A stretch of DNA of 64,000 bases from Arthrobacter sp. QXT-31 (lineage in GTDB: Bacteria > Actinomycetota > Actinomycetes > Actinomycetales > Micrococcaceae): the NCBI RefSeq assembly GCF_001969265.1, contig NZ_CP019304.1, positions 930,001-994,000 of the forward strand. Reading direction: 5' to 3'. Shown piece by piece: positions 37,815-52,233 of this stretch. The position numbers and the translations under genes were made by a program. Below the pieces are notes generated by a model. The model ran no database searches and was not told where the DNA came from. It saw only the letters and a program-made list of their open reading frames with translations. Each line of letters starts with the position of its first letter. The first letter of the stretch is position 1.

Positions 37815-38978
37815 GTGAGGATCGCTATCGTTGCCGAATCATTCCTGCCGCTGATGAACGGAGTCACGCACTCCATCCTGCGGGTGCTTGAACACCTGCA
37901 GGTGCGGGGCGATGAGGTGCTGGTGATTGCGCCGTCGACGTCGGACGCTGATGTTCTGGACGTTGTGAACGGCGCGTTTGTGCACCGGTTGCCCTCCGTT
38001 CCGCTGGCGGGTTATCCGAACGTGCGCGTGGCGCTGGGAGGTGTGTACCGGGTCAAGAGAATCCTTGCCGACTACGCACCTGACGTGGTCCACCTGGCGT
38101 CGCCGTTCGTGCTCGGCTGGCGGGCGGCGCAGGCCGCGCATCAGCTGGGGATCCCCACCGTGGCCATCTACCAGACCGAGGTCCCCAGCTACGCTGCCCG
38201 GTACGGGGTGCCGTTCCTGGAGAACTGGGCCTGGAACCGGGTGGAAAACATTCATCTCCTGGCGTCCCGGACGCTGGTGCCCTCCACTTTCGCGCTGAAC
38301 CAGTTGCGCGGCCGCGGGATTCTGCGGGTGGGCATGTGGCGGCGCGGTGTGGATACCGCGCGTTTTGCACCGGGAAAGCGCGACGATGGGTGGCGGGCAT
38401 CCGTGGCCCCGGGCGGTGAGCGCATCATCGGCTACGTCGGCCGGCTGGCTGTGGAGAAGCAGGTGGAGGACCTTGCCGTGCTGGCAGATGTTCCCGGCAC
38501 CCGCCTGGTCATTGTGGGCGACGGCCCGCAGCGCGCCGCGCTGGAGGAAGCACTTCCCAGCGCGGCGTTCACCGGTTTCCTCGGCGGCGAGGAGCTGGCC
38601 CGGGCCGTGGCCTCGTTCGATCTCTTTGTCCACCCGGGCGAGTTCGAGACCTTCTGCCAGACCATCCAGGAGGCCATGGCATCCGGTGTTCCGGTGGTGG
38701 CCACCGGCCGCGGAGGACCGCTGGACCTCGTGGAGAATTCCCGCACCGGCTGGCTCTACGAGCCCGGTGACCTGGCCGGACTGCGCCGGCATGTAATGGA
38801 CCTGATGGGCGACGACGCCAAGCGCCGCGCGTTCGCAGCGGCCGCTCACGCCTCGGTCCAGGGCCGGACGTGGCCCGCCCTGTGTGCTGAGCTGGTGCGC
38901 CACTACAGGGACGCCATTGCCGGTGCCCCACTTCCCACCGCCCCACTTCCCACCGACACCTTAGGAGCCACCCTGTGA
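37815..38978 (+). CDS. GT4 family glycosyltransferase (MgtA/PimB-like)
   Basis: The product has 387 residues, GTG start. The N-terminal Rossmann half begins IAIVAESFLPLMNGVTHSI; the C-terminal half shows IGYVGRLAVEKQVEDL, the E-x7-E type block HPGEFETFCQTIQEAMASGVPVVAT and GGPLDLV. It resembles GDP-mannose-dependent alpha-mannosyltransferases for glycolipids. The stop overlaps the next gene by GTGA, so it is coupled to UDP-glucose dehydrogenase, linking it to cell-envelope sugar chemistry; a glucuronosyl role is possible too. Confidence 0.88.
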   Translation: MRIAIVAESFLPLMNGVTHSILRVLEHLQVRGDEVLVIAPSTSDADVLDVVNGAFVHRLPSVPLAGYPNVRVALGGVYRVKRILADYAPDVVHLASPFVLGWRAAQAAHQLGIPTVAIYQTEVPSYAARYGVPFLENWAWNRVENIHLLASRTLVPSTFALNQLRGRGILRVGMWRRGVDTARFAPGKRDDGWRASVAPGGERIIGYVGRLAVEKQVEDLAVLADVPGTRLVIVGDGPQRAALEEALPSAAFTGFLGGEELARAVASFDLFVHPGEFETFCQTIQEAMASGVPVVATGRGGPLDLVENSRTGWLYEPGDLAGLRRHVMDLMGDDAKRRAFAAAAHASVQGRTWPALCAELVRHYRDAIAGAPLPTAPLPTDTLGATL

Positions 38979-40357
38979 AGATTTCCGTGATCGGCTGCGG
39001 TTACCTCGGCGCCGTGCACGCGGCCACCCTCGCATCGATGGGCCACACAGTGGTGGGGATCGACGTCGACCCTGCACGCGTGGAGCAGCTGGCCAGCGGC
39101 CGGGCGCCGTTCTTCGAACCGGGCCTGGACGAGCTCCTGCGCGACGGCCGCAGCACCGGCCGGCTCAGCTTCTCCACGGACTTCGCCGATGCCGCCGCGG
39201 CGCAGGTGCACTTCCTCTGCGTCGGCACGCCACAGTCCAAAACGTCCGACGGCGCCGACCTCAGCTTCCTGCTCTCCGCCACTAGAAGTCTCCTTCCGCA
39301 CCTGGGCCGGGGTGCCGCCGTCGTCGGTAAATCAACAGTGCCGGTGGGCACCGTTGGCAAGCTGGGACGAATGCTCAGCGGGCGGCAGGACGTGCTGCTG
39401 GGCTGGAACCCGGAGTTCCTGCGGCAGGGCACGGCGGTGAAGGACACGCTGGTGCCGGACCGCCTGGTGTACGGGGTGCCCGGCGGCAAGGAGGGCGCGT
39501 TCGTGAGCCGCAGCGACGGCAGGAAGGGGGCTGCGCGCGGTGTGACCGCCGTGCTGGACGCGGTCTACGAGCCGCTGCTGCGCGCCGGCATCCCGCGGAT
39601 CGTATGCAATTTCGCGACGGCGGAACTGATCAAATCGGCGTCGAATGCCTACCTCGCGACGAAGGTCAGCTTCATCAATGCGATGTCGGAGCTGTGCGAC
39701 GCCGCCGGCGCCGACGTCACCGAGCTAAGCGAAGCGATGGGCATGGATCCGCGCATCGGCAACCGGTACCTGCACGCCGGGCTGGGATTTGGGGGCGGGT
39801 GCCTGCCGAAGGACATCCGCAGTTTCCGTGCCCAGGCGCAGGCGCTGGAGGTCCGGTCCGTGGACGAGTGGATGGGCGTGGTGGACTCCATCAACCTCGG
39901 CCAGCGTGCCCGGACCGCGGAGATCGCCAGTGAACTCTGCGGCGGCATGATCGCCGGCCGGACCGTGACCGTGCTGGGTGCCGCCTTCAAGCCGGACACC
40001 GACGACATCCGGGACTCCCCCGCCCTCGACGTCGCGCTCCGGCTCGCCTCCGCCGGGGCGCACGTCACCGTGACGGACCCGAAGGCCATCAACAACTCCT
40101 GGATGCGCTACCCGCAGCTGCGGTTTGAGGCTTCTGCCATGCGGGCCCTTGAGGGTGCCGAGCTGGTGCTGCTGCTGACCGAGTGGGCCGAGTACCGGGA
40201 CCTGTCGCCAGCCGCCGCCGGGCAGGTGGTACGACGCCGGACGGTACTGGACGCCCGGAACGTACTGGACGCTGCCGCGTGGCAGGCGGAAGGCTGGACC
40301 GTCCGCGGCCTCGGCACGCAGCCGGCCCCGGCAGTGGAGCGTGTCCCCGCCGGTTGA
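38975..40357 (+). CDS. ugd: UDP-glucose 6-dehydrogenase
   Basis: The product has 460 residues. The NAD-binding start is ISVIGCGYLGAVHAATLASMG, followed by GIDVDPARV; the substrate part holds STVPVGT, NPEFLRQGTAV, and the catalytic Cys in GFGGGCLPKDI (about 275). The C-terminal domain contains VLGAAFKPDTDDIRDSPAL. It makes UDP-glucuronate from UDP-glucose in the cytoplasm. Overlaps the glycosyltransferase gene by 4 nt. Confidence 0.94.
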   Translation: MKISVIGCGYLGAVHAATLASMGHTVVGIDVDPARVEQLASGRAPFFEPGLDELLRDGRSTGRLSFSTDFADAAAAQVHFLCVGTPQSKTSDGADLSFLLSATRSLLPHLGRGAAVVGKSTVPVGTVGKLGRMLSGRQDVLLGWNPEFLRQGTAVKDTLVPDRLVYGVPGGKEGAFVSRSDGRKGAARGVTAVLDAVYEPLLRAGIPRIVCNFATAELIKSASNAYLATKVSFINAMSELCDAAGADVTELSEAMGMDPRIGNRYLHAGLGFGGGCLPKDIRSFRAQAQALEVRSVDEWMGVVDSINLGQRARTAEIASELCGGMIAGRTVTVLGAAFKPDTDDIRDSPALDVALRLASAGAHVTVTDPKAINNSWMRYPQLRFEASAMRALEGAELVLLLTEWAEYRDLSPAAAGQVVRRRTVLDARNVLDAAAWQAEGWTVRGLGTQPAPAVERVPAG

Positions 40358-40387
40358 GCCTCGGCCCACCGCTGCCTGAGCTGGCCT

Positions 40388-40421
40388 TCCTTGGCCGGGC
40401 TTGCGAGGTTAGGGTGCCGGT
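40388..40421. repeat. Single diverged relative of the 55-bp repeat
   Basis: TTCCTTGGCCGGGCTTGCGAGGTTAGGG-type sequence resembles the core of the 17.66-18.1 kb array (TTCCCTGGCCGAGCGCAGCG then AGGTTAGGG). It follows the ugd gene. Confidence 0.45.
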
Positions 40422-40447
40422 GAGGACTAACCACCCCTATCATCGAG

Positions 40448-42644
40448 GTGAGGGGGTGGACGCACAATGGGTTTCGCGCGGTCTCACGCACCGGTCGCAT
40501 GACGGTGGCTTTCCCACGCCCGGAACAGGATCCGGCCGGCAGCTACGCCCACCTGTTTGACTCCCTGCCGGACGCGGTCCTGGTCGTTGGCGGCGACGGG
40601 GTAATCACGCGGGTTAATGCCGCCGCCGAACGACTCTTCGGCTACGGCAGGCTGCAGCTCGTGGGCCAGGACCACCGCATGCTGCTCGCCGAAGGCTACC
40701 GCAGCGGCTTCGACCGCCTCTTCGCCGCCCTGCGCAGCGAAACCGGAGACAGCCCGGCTGCGCAGACCCCCTTCGAATCCTACGGGCTGCGCAGCGACGG
40801 AACGGAGTTCCACGGCGAGGTAGCCTGCTCGCTCCTTGATTCCGACGGCGGCCCATCATTGGTCGCGTCGGTCCGGCCCACGTTCCACCGGCAGGAAGCC
40901 GACGCCGAACTGCGGGAAGCGATGTCGCTGCTCAGCGCCACCCTTGAGTCCACGGCCGACGGCATCCTTGTGGTGGGCATCGACGGCAAGATCGCCGGCA
41001 TCAACGAGCAGTTCACCAAGATGTGGGGCATCCCCCGGGATCTCATGGCCGCCGGAGACGACGCCGCCGTGATCGACCACGTGCTCGGCCTCCTCTCGCA
41101 TCCGGAGATCTTCCTGGACAAGGTCAACGAGCTCTACGCCCACCCCACCGCCGAAAGCCATGACACCCTGGAGTTCCTCGATGGCCGCACCTTTGAACGC
41201 TACTCACGACCCCAGCGGGTGGGCAACATCGTGGTCGGCAGGGTCTGGAGCTTCCGCGACGTGACGCCGCGGCGCCGCGCCCAGGAACAGGCCCGGCAGG
41301 CTATGGCGGACCTCGCCGAACAGGCGGCGCAGCTGAAGGCGATGGCGTTCCAGGATCCGCTGACCGGACTGGCGAACCGCAAGCTGTTCCATGACCAGCC
41401 GTCCGAAGCGCTACACGGCGGCACAAGTGCCGCCGTCGACATCCTTCTCCTGGACCTTGACGACTTCAAGGAGGTCAACGACATCCTTGGCCACGCCGCC
41501 GGGGACCAGATGCTGGTGGAGGTGGCCCGTCGGCTGAGGGCCTGCGTCCGGCCGGACGACACGGTGGCGCGGCTGGGCGGTGACGAGTTCGTCGTGCTCC
41601 TGACTGGAGCTCCGGATGCCGAGGCGGTCGCAGAGCGCATCGTACAGTCGCTCAACGTTCCCGTGCGGATTGAAGGGTCCATGCTCCGGCCGAGCCTCAG
41701 CCTGGGGATCGCTTCGCTCAGCGAGAACGCGGTGGCTGCGTCGGAGCTGATGCGGCGCAGACGTGGCGATGTATGCGGCCAAGGCCGCCGGCAAGAACCG
41801 GTACATGCGATTCAGGCCGGAGATGATGACCGCCCTGGTGCAGCGGACGGACATGGAGGCCGGACTCCGGCTCGCCGTCGACAACGGAGAGATCAACGTG
41901 AGCTATCAGCCGGTCGTATCGCCGCGGCTGGGGCAGGTGGTCCAGTTCGAGGCCCTCGCCCGGTGGGAACGCGGCGGCAGGAAGGTCCCGCCGTCGCAAT
42001 TCATTCCGACGGCGGAGCGCAGCGGCCTGATCTCCGCCGTCGGCCTGCAGATGATGCGGGAAAGTTTCATCCAGCTGGGCCCCTGGCTTTCCGGCGGCAC
42101 CGAACGCTCGCTTGCCGTCAACGTGTCGGGCGTGCAGCTGCGGGACTGTGATTTCGCCGGCACCGTGCTGGGCATGGCGGAGACGCATGGCTTGAACCTC
42201 CGGCAGCTGGTGCTGGAGGTGACAGAGAGCGTGTTTTTCGACGCCGACGAGCACGTGATCAGCCAGCTCGCGAGTCTTCGCAGCGCCGGAGTCCGGGTAG
42301 CGCTCGACGATTTCGGTACCGGCTACTCGTCGCTGGGCCGGCTCCAGGAGCTGCCGGTGGATGCGGTGAAGATAGACCAGTCCTTTGTCTCCATGGTCAG
42401 GACCGGGGCCGAGAAGCTGCCGATCCTCAGTTCCATGATCAACATGGCCCACAGCCTGGGGCTGAGCGTTACCGCGGAGGGCATCGAGACCGCCGAGCAG
42501 GCCGCCTACCTGACCGACCTGGAGTGCGACGCGCTGCAGGGCTTCCTGTTCTCGGTTCCCGAATCCGAGGCCGGGCTCGAGCAGGCCATCAGCCGCTCAG
42601 CCGAAGCGCTCGAGGCGCTTGAAGGCCTGCGCCTGCGCCGCTGA
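40448..42644 (+). pseudogene. PAS-GGDEF-EAL cyclic-di-GMP protein, frameshifted at about 41757
   Basis: The first frame (GTG 40448 or ATG 40499) encodes two PAS-type domains (about residues 30-130 and 160-275) and a GGDEF domain (intact RLGGDEFVVLL). At SELMRR the frame slips; restoring GC in GCGC (GCGCGC expected) gives RADVAMYAAKAAGKNRY and the EAL domain: FEALARWERGG, LEVTESVFF, VALDDFGTGYSSL, VKIDQSFV. The EAL part alone reads from 41763 to 42644. Intact, it would make and/or break c-di-GMP. A two-base loss in a GC run is probably an error or recent mutation. Confidence 0.85.
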
Positions 42645-42648
42645 CCGC

Positions 42649-42724
42649 AACCCTTCCTCACCTCCCGCCGCCTGCTGGCCAACCCTCCCTCACCTCCCGC
42701 CGCCTTCCAGCAAACCCTTCCTAG
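42649..42724. repeat. Intergenic repeat cluster, three copies
   Basis: AACCCTTCCTCACCTCCCGC, AACCCTCCCTCACCTCCCGC and a partial AACCCTTCCTAG lie back to back between the EAL gene and the converging SDR gene. Confidence 0.75.
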
Positions 42725-43575
42725 GCGTTGTCGAGCTCCGGCCTGTCCACCGGGTCGCCGGCACTGACGAGCTCCAGGCTACGGTCCCAGAAATTCCTCG
42801 CCAGCTCGCCGTCGTACGCCTGCTTGTTGGCCTTCGCCAGGGCACGCTTGACGTAAAAAGCGCCGGGAACCCAGTCCCTTCCGGGCGTGGAAGTGGCGAG
42901 CCACACGAGCGTGTCTGCGCCTTGCTCGGCCGACAACAGGAACCGGTTCAACACCGTCTTGTAGGCGTGGCGGAACCAGCTCGTAGACTCCGCCGCAAAG
43001 TTCGTAGCCACGACGCCGGGATGGAAAGCCGCCGCCGCGATGCCGTCCTTCCCATAACGGTTGTGCAGTTCAGCGGTAAACAGGATATTCGCCAGCTTCG
43101 CTGTGCCGTAGGCCCGGTTAGTCGAGTAACTCCGCTCTGAATTGAGATCTGCCAGGTCCAGCCGGCCAAAGCCGTTTGCCATGCTCGAGGTATTGATGAC
43201 GATGGCATTGCTCGCAGTGAGCACGTCCAGCAGCTCGGTGGTCAGCAAGAACGGCGCCAGGTGGTTAATCTGGAACGTCTTCTCGTGACCGTCCACAGTC
43301 AGCTCATGGCCGCGCATGATTCCGCCGGCATTGTTCACCAGAACATCGATCCGCGGATAACGGCTCCGCAGCGCCGCGGCCAGCTCGCGGACCTGGGAAA
43401 GCTCAGCGAAGTCGCAGACAAAGTAATCAGCGCCCAGTTCGGCGCTTACCGCCGCGGTCTTCTCGGGCGAACGTCCGACGACGACAACCCGCTCCCCTGC
43501 CTTCGCCAGGTTCCGTGCGGCTGCGGCACCGATGCCGTCGCTGGCTCCGGTGATGACGATAGTGCGCTGGGCCAT
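42721..43575 (-). CDS. Short-chain dehydrogenase/reductase (retinol dehydrogenase-like)
   Basis: The product has 284 residues. Cofactor motif TGASDGIGAAAARNLA (TGxxxGxG), NNAGG, and the active site Tyr-Lys in YGTAKLANILFTAEL. The substrate loop LASTSPGRDW-type resembles WW-domain-like/retinol dehydrogenases. AGGACT precedes ATG. NADP-dependent carbonyl reduction is likely; substrate unknown. Confidence 0.9.
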   Translation of the reverse strand: MAQRTIVITGASDGIGAAAARNLAKAGERVVVVGRSPEKTAAVSAELGADYFVCDFAELSQVRELAAALRSRYPRIDVLVNNAGGIMRGHELTVDGHEKTFQINHLAPFLLTTELLDVLTASNAIVINTSSMANGFGRLDLADLNSERSYSTNRAYGTAKLANILFTAELHNRYGKDGIAAAAFHPGVVATNFAAESTSWFRHAYKTVLNRFLLSAEQGADTLVWLATSTPGRDWVPGAFYVKRALAKANKQAYDGELARNFWDRSLELVSAGDPVDRPELDNA

Positions 43576-44021
43576 AAAGAGTCCTTTACAGGTCGGACGG
43601 TTGGGCGGGTCACCAACCGCTGTTCAAGCCCGTGTCTGTAAAAGGGCTCCACTGAGCCAACGGCCCCCGCCGGGAATCTGTTCCAGCAGGATCTGTAGAA
43701 GCGTTTGGGGATTGACGGCAGAATCTGAGGGAGGGTCGGTGAAAAACCTGCAGGATCTGAAGGAGCGTTTCAATCGATCAACTGATCCTGGAACGCTCTA
43801 TCACTACCTGCGGCTTCGAATCCAACGCGTCATCAGATCCTGGCGTCTCAAACGCGACGCTCTCTCAGATCCTGCCGTTTCAGAGCAAACCCTCAGTCAG
43901 TTCCTGTCGCCTCAAGCCAGACGCGCCCTCACGTGTGGTCGTGGGACTGAGGACGCGTTTGGAAAATGGCGGCAGGAGGTGAGGAAGCGTCTGGTGAGGG
44001 CCGTGGGCTGGGCGGTTAAAT
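43576..44021. repeat. Cluster of degenerate GGATCTGA-type repeats before the rRNA operon end
   Basis: About eight degenerate copies of a motif like GCAGGATCTGAAGGAGCGTT occur in both orientations between the SDR start and the 5S end (examples near 43690, 43720, 43752, 43785, 43835, 43866, 43890). The last, GGCGGCAGGAGGTGAGGAAG at 43966, matches the 1.74 and 42.65 kb family. No gene is supported here. Confidence 0.6.
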
Positions 44022-44058
44022 GGTTCAGGCCCCGACGTTCATCGTCGGGGCCTGAACC
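44022..44058 (-). terminator. rRNA operon terminator
   Basis: GGTTCAGGCCCCGACG pairs perfectly with CGTCGGGGCCTGAACC around a 5-nt loop just after the 5S gene; strong stem. Confidence 0.9.
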
Positions 44059-44066
44059 GTAAATAG

Positions 44067-44185
44067 TGTCCGGCGGTGACCTACTCTCCCACACCCTCCC
44101 GGGTGCAGTACCATCGGCGCTGTGGGTCTTAGCTTCCGGGTTCGGAATGGGACCGGGCGTTTCCCCCACGCTATGACCGCCGTAA
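44067..44185 (-). rRNA. rrf: 5S ribosomal RNA
   Basis: On the minus strand it starts GTTACGGCGGTCATAGCG and ends AGGTCACCGCCGGAC; CCCGGTCCCATTCCGAAC and AAGCTAAGACC are the classical internal 5S blocks. Length about 118 nt. Termini are approximate by 1-3 nt. Confidence 0.95.
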
Positions 44186-44323
44186 CCCTGTTACCCGAAC
44201 CCCCTTTTTGGCGTGTGCCGGCGGGGGTGGGAAGACTGTGGTTACCAACTTGTGGTGACGTATTCAGTTATCTTTGGTTCCTGCCAGGCAAACCCGCCGG
44301 GGGGTTTGTTGGTTGGGAACCAC

Positions 44324-44339
44324 ATAGTGGACGCAAGCA
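44324..44339 (-). other. 3' arm of the 23S precursor processing stem
   Basis: On the RNA strand it reads TGCTTGCGTCCACTAT, complementary (one G-U) to ATAGTGGACGCGAGCA at 47593-47608 on the other side of 23S. Such flanking stems are cut by RNase III. Confidence 0.75.
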
Positions 44340-44354
44340 GTTGTGTTTCTTGTG

Positions 44355-49500
<5,146 letters not shown>

Positions 49501-49730
49501 AGTAAAACAGACACAACCAGGCACAATGGAAATAACACCACACCCGGCTGCACAAAATTTGAAACCAGCCAAAACACCAGACCACACCACGGGGGTGGGC
49601 GGCCCGGCAATTCAACCAATCAATAAAAAATCGGTATCAATAAACTTGGCACACTATTGAGTTCTCAAACAACAGACACACCCGGCACCACCCAAACCAA
49701 CGTTCAGGATCGCTCCGGAGCAACTTTTCA

Positions 49731-49759
49731 AACTTACCCGTCCCGGCGAAGCTTTGCAA
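49731..49759 (-). promoter_or_regulatory. rRNA promoter P2
   Basis: Minus strand: TTGCAA (-35, 49754-49759), 17-nt spacer, TAAGTT (-10, 49731-49736). Good sigma-70-type spacing, about 230 bp before 16S. Confidence 0.7.
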
Positions 49760-49897
49760 ATCGGCGTTTCTGCGATTTCCGCTTGGCAGGAGGGTCCCCG
49801 GCCCGTCCGCGGGCGCACTGTATTAGCGCACCATTTCCAGGCTGTTTGAAAAGGGGTTGGCCGCTATTTTTCCGCTTCAGCGGCGGCGACTCGAAAG

Positions 49898-49926
49898 ACT
49901 CTACACGGCCCCGGGGGCCCGTGCAA
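49898..49926 (-). promoter_or_regulatory. rRNA promoter P1
   Basis: Minus strand: TTGCAC (-35, 49921-49926), 17-nt GC-rich spacer, TAGAGT (-10, 49898-49903). Upstream promoter of a tandem pair, typical of rRNA operons. Confidence 0.7.
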
Positions 49927-50203
49927 ATCGGCGCCGGGCAGCAGCCTCCGAGCACATATAGGGATAGGATTTCGTTGTGCCCGGGGTCATTCTGGTGCCC
50001 GGACAGGCAGTCCGCACGGCACGGACCGTACTAGCGGGTAGCTGCCATCCCGGCCATTACTCTGCGCGTTACCGGCTCAACTAGACAGAACAGTCTGTCT
50101 CGCATAAATTTCAGGTAGATCGCTGGCCCTATGGGCAGAGATCCGTTTATCGCTGAAGCAGAAACGGCGGATCAATGTGCATGTCCTATTGAGGAGCCAA
50201 AAA

Positions 50204-50461
50204 ATGGATGCCACCCAGTTCGACCTATTTGTCGCCGAGGCGCTCACCACGGAGCGGGAGACTGACACCGTTCTCGGGCCTGACGAGCTCTATGGCCTCT
50301 ACACCAGCTGGTGCCTGATCCATAAAGCACAGCCGGATGCCGCTGGCGCGCTGTTTGTGGCGCTCAGGGAACGCGGCATTGATCCTGAGAACTGCGAAAT
50401 GGCCATGACGGGGCCGGCTGCAGCGGACTACATCCTGGCGAGTGCCCCCAGCCTTATCTAG
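50204..50461 (+). CDS. Small soluble protein of unknown function
   Basis: ATG 50204 has GAGGAG 7 nt upstream; the longer frame to 50177 lacks one. The product has 85 residues, acidic, helical by composition: MDATQFDLFVAEAL, YGLYTSWCLIHKAQPDA. No membrane helix. It is divergent from the rRNA operon and ends at a terminator. It resembles short actinobacterial hypothetical proteins with a helix-turn-like pattern; no function is inferred. Confidence 0.75.
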   Translation: MDATQFDLFVAEALTTERETDTVLGPDELYGLYTSWCLIHKAQPDAAGALFVALRERGIDPENCEMAMTGPAAADYILASAPSLI

Positions 50462-50473
50462 GCCAAGCAAGTG

Positions 50474-50499
50474 AAAGAGCCGGCGCAAGTCGGCTCTTT
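50474..50499 (+). terminator. Terminator after the small protein
   Basis: AAAGAGCCG pairs with CGGCTCTTT across an 8-nt loop and ends in T residues. Confidence 0.85.
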
Positions 50500-50598
50500 C
50501 TGCGTACTCAGACATGCATTTGGGGCGCATTGCCCAAACAGCGATTCATCGCACTTATATCGCCAGCCCGCGGGCTCGGCGGGAAGTACAGGTACCCA

Positions 50599-52026
50599 AT
50601 GGCCGTAGAATCCGGCAGCGCAGAAGGCGCAATCCTAGGCGGCAGGTACCGCATGGTGGAGCAGATAGGTTCCGGTGCCATGGCCAACGTTTACCGGGCC
50701 GTGGACGAGTCCCTTGAACGGGAAGTCGCCATCAAGGTCATCAACCGAAGGGACACGACCCGGGAAACGGCGCGTGACGACGACGCCGAGGTCAAAGTTC
50801 TGGCTGCCCTGAACCACCACAGCCTGATCACACTGCTCGACGCCGGGGTGGACCGGCAGGGGCCGGGGCGCCCCCGCATCTACCTGGTGATGGAGCTCGT
50901 GGAAGGCCCGGATCTCAAGCGCCGCCTCACGGAGGGGCCGCTTTCCCCCCGCCACACGGCCGAGATCGGCTATGACGTGGCAGATGCCCTGGCGTACATT
51001 CACGAAAGCGGTGTTGTTCACCGGGACGTCAAGCCCGGCAACATCCTGGTGTTCGACTACCAGCACGACACCGCCCGGATGCACGCCAAGCTGACGGACT
51101 TTGGCATCGCACTGATGGCTGACGAACCCGACCTGCAGGGCGAAGGCTTCCTTGGCACCGCAGGCTACCTGAGCCCGGAGCAGGCGAAGGCCGAGCCCGT
51201 GGGGCCGCCCAGCGACGTCTACTCCCTGGGCCTGGTGCTGCTCGAGTGCCTGACCGGGCAGCAGGCCTTTCCCGGGGACCCCCTGCAGAGCGCCCTCGCA
51301 CGCCTCATGAACGACCCCCATATCCCGGACGACATCGAGCCTGAGTGGCGCCTGCTCCTTTCCGCCATGACAGCCCGGAATCCGGAGGACAGGCCGTCGA
51401 CCACGGAGGTCAGCCAGGCCCTGTATGAACTGTCCCTAAGCACGCGCGGAAAGCACAAGGTGGACGCCTCCGTCATTCCCGCTGACGAGGAAGCCCGGAT
51501 GGAGGCGGTGCGCAGCTACGGAATCCTCGACACTCCCCCGGACGGGGCGTTCGACAGGGTCACCGCGCTGGCCGCCAGGCTTTTCTCCGTGCCGGTGGCG
51601 ATCGTGTCCATCGTCGACCACGACCGGATCTGGTTCAAGTCTCACTACGGGCTGGAGGTGAAGCAGATCAGCCGGGACCCGGGCTTGTGCGCGTCAGCGA
51701 TCCTGCAGGACGATCTCTGGGTGGTGGAGAACGCGCCCGAGGACCCGCGGACCCTGCTCAATCCCCTGGTCGCTGGGGAGTTCGGCCTGAAGTTCTACGC
51801 CGGTGTTCCCCTCAAGACCCGCAGTGGCCACAACCTCGGAACACTGTGCATCCTGGACTTCGAACCGCGCACCCTGACTGCCGAGGACCACGCCAACCTG
51901 CGGGATCTGGCAGGGATGGTCATGACGGACCTTGAACTGCGGCTGGAAGCAGCGGCTGGACAGCCCGACACCCCCCTGGGTTCCGCAGCGTCGACGATTC
52001 CCATGGATACCGGCCTCGTCAGCTAG
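50599..52026 (+). CDS. Ser/Thr protein kinase fused to a GAF domain
   Basis: ATG 50599 (MAVESGSAEG) is preferred over TTG 50530, which lacks a ribosome-binding site. The product has 475 residues. The kinase part (about 16-280) shows GSGAMANVY, VAIKVI, HRDVKPGN (about 140), DFGIAL and a normal activation segment. A GAF domain follows (about 295-460): YGILDTPPDGAFDRVTALAA, VSIVDHDRIWFKS, GLCASAIL and FYAGVPLKTRSGHNLGTLC, the type found in two-component and light or redox sensors. There is no membrane helix, so this is a cytosolic sensor kinase. Confidence 0.9.
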   Translation: MAVESGSAEGAILGGRYRMVEQIGSGAMANVYRAVDESLEREVAIKVINRRDTTRETARDDDAEVKVLAALNHHSLITLLDAGVDRQGPGRPRIYLVMELVEGPDLKRRLTEGPLSPRHTAEIGYDVADALAYIHESGVVHRDVKPGNILVFDYQHDTARMHAKLTDFGIALMADEPDLQGEGFLGTAGYLSPEQAKAEPVGPPSDVYSLGLVLLECLTGQQAFPGDPLQSALARLMNDPHIPDDIEPEWRLLLSAMTARNPEDRPSTTEVSQALYELSLSTRGKHKVDASVIPADEEARMEAVRSYGILDTPPDGAFDRVTALAARLFSVPVAIVSIVDHDRIWFKSHYGLEVKQISRDPGLCASAILQDDLWVVENAPEDPRTLLNPLVAGEFGLKFYAGVPLKTRSGHNLGTLCILDFEPRTLTAEDHANLRDLAGMVMTDLELRLEAAAGQPDTPLGSAASTIPMDTGLVS

Positions 52027-52233
52027 GAGCCCCTTCCCGCCGCCCGCGGGCCACCGCCACGCGGAGATGCCCCCTGGCATGGGGCACCACGTTATGTCAG
52101 GACATTAATCCCGCCGCAAGATTTTCCTAGGCTGCCCCGACCACGATGAGTGCTGTCTGTAAGCGCAATTGGGGGCGACCATGGACCTGTGTTCTGCATC
52201 TAGTTCCGGTCTCCACGACACAGGAGGCCGGCA

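Larger units (their letters stand above)
49501..50203 (-). promoter_or_regulatory. rRNA leader and promoter region
   Basis: The leader (49501-49675) contains GTTGTTTGAGAACTCAATAG (49654-49673), the same block as in the 16S-23S spacer. Two promoters lie at 49731-49759 and 49898-49926. The rest, up to the divergent small gene, shows a possible weak third promoter with TAATAC near 49821 and no gene. Confidence 0.85.
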
